A DNA stretch of 34,612 nucleotides from Thermoleptolyngbya sp046719575 (GTDB lineage: Bacteria; Cyanobacteriota; Cyanobacteriia; Elainellales; Elainellaceae), in the NCBI GenBank assembly GCA_046719575.1, contig JBDNCP010000036.1:1-34612 (forward strand). The letters run 5' to 3'. The notes beneath the pieces were generated by a model that saw only the letters and a list, made by a program, of their open reading frames with translations, was not told the DNA's origin and did not search any database. Made by a program: the position numbers and the translations under genes. This document shows positions 31,514 to 34,612 of this stretch, one piece after another (the stretch's first letter is position 1; the number at the start of each line of letters is the position of its first letter).

Positions 31514-32176
31514 GTGTCCGAGCAACCCCCATCCCTTGTCTTTCCGGCTGAAGTTAACGTTATCAAGCACCCGCTGGTGCAGCACAAGCTCACCCTAATG
31601 CGGCAGGCAGAGACGCACACCCAAGACTTTCGGCGACTGCTCAAGGAAATTTCCATGCTGCTGGCTTACGAAGTCACCCGCGACTTGCCCGTGAAGTATG
31701 AAAAAATTCGCACGCCTCTGGCCGAAATGGACGCGCCCGTGCTAGCCGCCGACAAAAACATGGTGATTGTTTCTATCATGCGGGCGGGCCAGGGCTTGCT
31801 AGATGGTATGTTAGAACTCATTCCTACAGCAAAAGTTGGGCATATTGGGCTATATCGAGAGCCAACCACGCTGACGGTGGTAGAGTATTACCTGAAATTG
31901 CCCCACGACACCGAACACCGCGACATGCTGGTTGTAGACCCGATGCTGGCCACGGGCAACTCGGCCGTAGCAGCGGTCGATCGCCTCAAGGAAGCCAATC
32001 CGCTGTCGATCAAGTTTGTCTGTTTGCTGGCGGCCCCGGAGGGTATTCAGTGTTTTCATGAGCAGCATCCCGACGTGCCCATCTACACCGCTGCGGTAGA
32101 TGAGCGACTGGATGAACACGGCTATATTGTCCCTGGTGTGGGCGATGCGGGCGATCGCCTTTATGGCACCAAGTAG
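31514..32176 (+). CDS. upp: Uracil phosphoribosyltransferase
   Basis: This 220-residue cytoplasmic enzyme converts uracil and PRPP to UMP and diphosphate. The PRPP loop is VVDPMLATGNSAVAAVDRLK (about 140-159), and other family blocks are VIKHPLVQHKLTLMR (16-30), IMRAGQGLLDGML (88-100) and IGLYREPTTL (111-120). The C-terminus YIVPGVGDAGDRLYGTK is the uracil-binding end of the family. The length is normal with a few extra N-terminal residues. The start is GTG 31514, with AAAGG about 13 nt upstream. Its divergent neighbour is the URC1-like gene; in the URC pathway a uracil phosphoribosyltransferase (URC6) is also required. Confidence 0.95.
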   Translation: MSEQPPSLVFPAEVNVIKHPLVQHKLTLMRQAETHTQDFRRLLKEISMLLAYEVTRDLPVKYEKIRTPLAEMDAPVLAADKNMVIVSIMRAGQGLLDGMLELIPTAKVGHIGLYREPTTLTVVEYYLKLPHDTEHRDMLVVDPMLATGNSAVAAVDRLKEANPLSIKFVCLLAAPEGIQCFHEQHPDVPIYTAAVDERLDEHGYIVPGVGDAGDRLYGTK

Positions 32177-32238
32177 GGGTTAGAGGTCAGGCTTGAAGGG
32201 GTGTTTGATCGAGGCTGACGGCAGTCTAAATCGCCAAG

Positions 32239-32271
32239 CCAAAATCCAAAACCCAAAACCTAAACCTAAAC
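32239..32271. repeat. Heptamer-type repeat (CCAAAAT/CCAAAAC)
   Basis: After upp the sequence runs CCAAAAT, CCAAAAC, CCAAAAC and then CTAAAC units. The same heptamer occurs in reverse at 23548-23578 and partly at 23901-23922. This fits the STRR repeats of cyanobacteria. Confidence 0.7.
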
Positions 32272-32298
32272 ATCGATTCCCGTATCCGGAACACATTT

Positions 32299-32350
32299 GA
32301 TGCCAACTTTTGATGCCAACTTTTGATGCCAACTTTTGATGCCAACTTCT
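32299..32350. repeat. 13-bp tandem repeat carrying an ATG in each unit
   Basis: The unit GATGCCAACTTTT occurs at 32299, 32312 and 32325 without change and at 32338 with one change. Each unit carries an ATG (32300, 32313, 32326, 32339). Since 13 is not a multiple of three the ATGs fall in different frames; the last one is the start of the membrane-protein gene. Confidence 0.92.
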
Positions 32351-33217
32351 GATTCGCAAACTGCTGGTTTATCGGGCGATTCTTCGGCGCAGGCTGGGGC
32401 GGGCGATTCGCGAAGCGATCCCTACGGGAATCGCCCGGTGCAGGCGGGCTGGGTTTCGCCGCTGGTCTGGCTGGTCTGGGTGGTGTATATCGGCTATGTG
32501 CTGCTGAGCGACGTGCCACCGGGGCCCTCGCTACTGCACACATCGCCCGCCACCCTGCAAGAGGCGATCGCCCTCAGCCTCAATTTTGGGCTGGTGATGC
32601 CCGCTCTGTTTCCGGCGGCGGCTCCGGTGCTGCATCCCATGTTGGAGGCGCTATTTAACCTGACGGTGGGCTGGGGGCTACTGCTTTGGGGCTTTGCCCT
32701 TGATGGGCGTGGGCAGCGGCTACCGATTTTCCCGTTTCTGCTGGGCATCGCGTTTTTGACGAATGTCTTCTATTTGCCGTGGCTAGCAATGCGGCAACCC
32801 AACCCAAAGCCACCAACTCTGCCGCTGAGCCGCCTGGAGCAAATGACCGAAAGCCGCTGGTGGCCGCTGATGCTGGGGGCGATCGCCCTCGTTTCGATCA
32901 TCTGGGCGATCGCGGGCCGCCCCGACTTTGGCGATTTGCCGACACGCTGGGCCAGCCTGGTGGAGATTTTGCAGGGCGATCGCCTCGCCTATTCTTTCCT
33001 GATTGACCTGCTCATATTCTGGTTATTTCAAGGATGGCTAGTGCCCGATGACATGGCCCGCCGCCAGTGGGTCAACCCAGCGATCAGTTGGTTTGCCCGA
33101 CTGATGCCCTTTATGGGGCTGGTCGTGTATATGGTGTGTCGCCCATCTTTGAAGCAGGCGGCAGAACCTGATACGGTTTTCAAAAGTTCAGCAGATAAGT
33201 CTGGCAAGCAAGCCTGA
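32339..33217 (+). CDS. Polytopic membrane protein of unknown function
   Basis: This 292-residue protein has about six or seven hydrophobic segments (roughly 42-62, 80-98, 108-126, 133-152, 180-197, 222-240, 255-271), connected by short loops. Notable conserved-looking text is WLVWVVYIGYVLLSDVPPG and FLIDLLIFWLFQGWLVPDD. I think it belongs to a conserved cyanobacterial/plastid membrane family, but I cannot name it. The first 35 residues are Ser/Asp/Gly-rich and contain GDSRSDPYGNRP, which is translated from the palindromic element at 32401-32436. The start is ATG 32339; TTG 32336 would add one residue. It follows upp by 160 bp. Confidence 0.7.
   Translation: MPTSDSQTAGLSGDSSAQAGAGDSRSDPYGNRPVQAGWVSPLVWLVWVVYIGYVLLSDVPPGPSLLHTSPATLQEAIALSLNFGLVMPALFPAAAPVLHPMLEALFNLTVGWGLLLWGFALDGRGQRLPIFPFLLGIAFLTNVFYLPWLAMRQPNPKPPTLPLSRLEQMTESRWWPLMLGAIALVSIIWAIAGRPDFGDLPTRWASLVEILQGDRLAYSFLIDLLIFWLFQGWLVPDDMARRQWVNPAISWFARLMPFMGLVVYMVCRPSLKQAAEPDTVFKSSADKSGKQA
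32401..32436. repeat. Palindromic element with double hairpin inside the coding start
   Basis: The outer arms GGGCGATTC (32401-32409) and GAATCGCCC (32428-32436) are perfect complements. Between them are two small stems, CGC-GAA-GCG and TCCC-TAC-GGGA, so the DNA or RNA could fold as a small cruciform. It is read through as codons in the N-terminal linker of the membrane protein, like repeat-derived peptide insertions. Its ends are close to a HIP1 half site. Confidence 0.7.
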
Positions 33218-33404
33218 TTAAACGTCATTAGAGTACTACATCAGAGCATTACATTAGACAGCGCTGGCATTATGCAAACATTACACAGGTTCATTATGTA
33301 ACAGGCAATTCTACGGTCGTTCCCCGGTGATTCTGTTTCTAGAGTGGGAATGATGAAGGTGTGATGCTCTCTGGATGTGGTCTTTTCGCTTGAGGTGAGT
33401 CGGT

Positions 33405-33875
33405 GTGAACAACCCTGTTGCTAATCCGCCTGTTACACAGCCGCTGGTCCATCCTGTTGTGCATCTCCAAGCTCCGTCGATGATGGTCAGCGCCTCCCTC
33501 ATGGAAGAGATCCAACACCAAGCCTCCAGCGGTCAATACATTGATGACTTAATCGGGGCTGCTATTTTTGATCTGAGCGGATTGCCGAAGGAATACTTCA
33601 CTACAGCCGAAAGCAGCGATGTCAGTTGGGTACAAACCATCTTTCAGGCGCTGGGGTTACAATCTCTGCTGATGTCTTCCCTGAAGCTAGATGGGTTTCG
33701 TCATGCGGTGATTCATGGTGCAGACTATCGGGCAGTGGTGGTGCGGCAAAAAAATCGCTACACCGCGCTGCTGACTCGACAAACATCAGAGGTGCTATCG
33801 GAGTCGTTCATTCACTGGTCGCAAGAGTTTGAACCCACAATGCTGCGATCGCACCCCCGGTTCAGCGCCATGTAG
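33405..33875 (+). CDS. Small conserved protein, possibly roadblock/LC7-like
   Basis: This 156-residue soluble protein is familiar as a conserved cyanobacterial hypothetical. Its core (about 45-125) reads IGAAIFDLSGLPKEYFTTAE, VQTIFQALGLQSLLMSSLKL and HAVIHGADYRAVVVRQKNRYTALL, which alternates helices and strands as in the roadblock/LC7 fold of GTPase-regulating proteins; I am not sure of that match. It has no membrane segment. The start is GTG 33405, supported by GAGGTGAG five bases upstream. It probably forms an operon with the 2H phosphoesterase 21 bp downstream. Confidence 0.72.
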   Translation: MNNPVANPPVTQPLVHPVVHLQAPSMMVSASLMEEIQHQASSGQYIDDLIGAAIFDLSGLPKEYFTTAESSDVSWVQTIFQALGLQSLLMSSLKLDGFRHAVIHGADYRAVVVRQKNRYTALLTRQTSEVLSESFIHWSQEFEPTMLRSHPRFSAM

Positions 33876-33896
33876 TGCCCCCTGTTTTCCCCAAAC

Positions 33897-34508
33897 ATGG
33901 TTGATACAACCGCCCGCTTTTTTATTGCCCTAATTCCCCCCCCTGCCATCCAAGACGATGTTAAGGGTGTAATCCAGGAATTGGGCGATCGCTTTCAGAC
34001 CCACACGGCCAAAGCGCCGCCCCACGTCACGCTCCAGCCGCCATTTGAGTGGTCGCCGGCCCGCACCGATCGCCTCGCCGAAGAACTTGCCGCCTTTGCT
34101 CAGCAACAAATCAGCGTTCCTGTGCATCTGCTGGGGTTTGGTCACTTTTCGCCGCGTGTGCTGTACATCCATGTTGAAAAGACTGCGGGTCTGCTGGCGC
34201 TTCAGACAACCCTAGCAGAGCATTTGGAGCAGACGCTGGGCATTGTTGATCCCAAAGCAAAACGGCGGCGGTTTACACCCCATGTCACAGTTGCCTCGCG
34301 CAACCTAACTCCGCCCACCTTTCAGCAGGCCTGGGCCCTGCTAAAGGAGCGCCCGCTGGATCTAAAATTTTGGGGCGATCGCCTGACACTGTTGCGGCAC
34401 GATGGGCATCAATGGCAGATTCACCAGGAGTTTGCGCTGCTGGCTCATACCCCACCCTCTGCCCAAGCCAGTCGAGTCATCGGAGTGGGCGATCGCCCAA
34501 TCGGGTGA
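33897..34508 (+). CDS. 2H phosphoesterase (2'-5' RNA ligase-like)
   Basis: This 203-residue cytoplasmic protein carries the two H-x-T/S-x motifs that define the 2H family: PHVTLQPPF (about 42-50) and FTPHVTVASRN (about 122-132). They lie in the expected two-lobe arrangement, with RFFIALIPPP at the start. Such enzymes hydrolyse or ligate 2',5'- or cyclic phosphodiester bonds in RNA or nucleotides; the substrate here is unknown. The C-terminal 20 residues are unusual, rich in Pro/Ser and partly encoded by a HIP1 site. ATG 33897 is near the preceding stop, so it is likely translated from the same mRNA. Confidence 0.88.
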   Translation: MVDTTARFFIALIPPPAIQDDVKGVIQELGDRFQTHTAKAPPHVTLQPPFEWSPARTDRLAEELAAFAQQQISVPVHLLGFGHFSPRVLYIHVEKTAGLLALQTTLAEHLEQTLGIVDPKAKRRRFTPHVTVASRNLTPPTFQQAWALLKERPLDLKFWGDRLTLLRHDGHQWQIHQEFALLAHTPPSAQASRVIGVGDRPIG

Positions 34509-34556
34509 TTTGCTCAAAAACAGACCCAAAAACTGGCTCAAAAAAGCCATCGCCCC

Positions 34557-34612
34557 TTGACAGAAAAATCTAAAACAGTAACAATAAATACAGAAATGAA
34601 ATCGTTCATCTC
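34557..34612 (+). promoter_or_regulatory. Possible promoter of a gene starting at the right edge
   Basis: TTGACA (34557-34562) is a perfect -35 hexamer. About 17-18 bp later comes AACAATAAATA, a weak -10 candidate. An ATG at 34596 begins a frame MKSFI that runs out of the window. Too little is visible to identify the gene. Confidence 0.3.

Noticed and set aside
1..34612. tRNA, rRNA and transposase genes
   Set aside because: I scanned intergenic sequence for TPsiC-like GTTC-A/G-AATC motifs and for transposase-like protein text and found none that fit.

Overview
The window is ordinary chromosomal DNA from a cyanobacterium. The GC content is moderately high and the palindrome GCGATCGC (HIP1) recurs throughout, inside and outside genes. 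The protein families agree: a CRR6-type NDH assembly protein, DUF928, CHASE2 cyclase and FecR proteins, a second phosphoribulokinase-like protein and a PacL-like P-type ATPase. A filamentous Leptolyngbya-like host is my best guess, but that is inference. I see no rRNA, tRNA, transposase gene, CRISPR array or prophage.

Layout, left to right. Positions 1-5300: the tail of a small truncated gene, a FecR-domain secreted protein, a shortened HAD phosphatase, a CHASE2 adenylate/guanylate cyclase, a YbhN-like membrane protein and a small secreted protein. Positions 5467-10196: three same-strand genes read right to left, DUF4331 protein -> TPR protein -> NicO metal exporter with a long histidine-rich loop. 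Positions 10378-13340: a phosphoribulokinase paralogue and two paralogous small basic proteins. Positions 13563-17260: PiT phosphate permease, a zinc-ribbon protein and a divergent CNT transporter. Positions 17362-23521 (minus strand): two translationally coupled alpha/beta hydrolases, a P-type cation ATPase, an RluA-like protein and an orphan AzlD. Positions 23931-28390: a stand-alone allophanate-hydrolase C-terminal domain, a DUF928 protein, CRR6, a coiled-coil protein and a site-2-protease homologue without its HExxH. Positions 28391-29094 are gene-free and hold inverted repeats. Positions 29095-34508: a degenerate MBL protein, a URC1-type GTP cyclohydrolase II homologue divergent from upp, a membrane protein, a small conserved protein and a 2H phosphoesterase.

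Three themes stand out. First, the URC1-like gene faces upp, which is the gene pair expected for the uracil-catabolism (URC) route known from fungi and some bacteria; a CNT-family transporter with altered substrate motifs lies 13 kb away. Second, several enzymes have lost catalytic residues or domains (HAD, RluA-like, site-2 protease, MBL), so the region is rich in pseudoenzymes or derived subfamilies. Third, many intergenic stretches hold a short tandem repeat (unit 7-19 bp, 2-6 copies) whose sequence differs at each locus, often right against a start codon. Two of these make arrays of possible ATG starts. There are also palindromic, MITE-like elements, two of which appear to be related copies.
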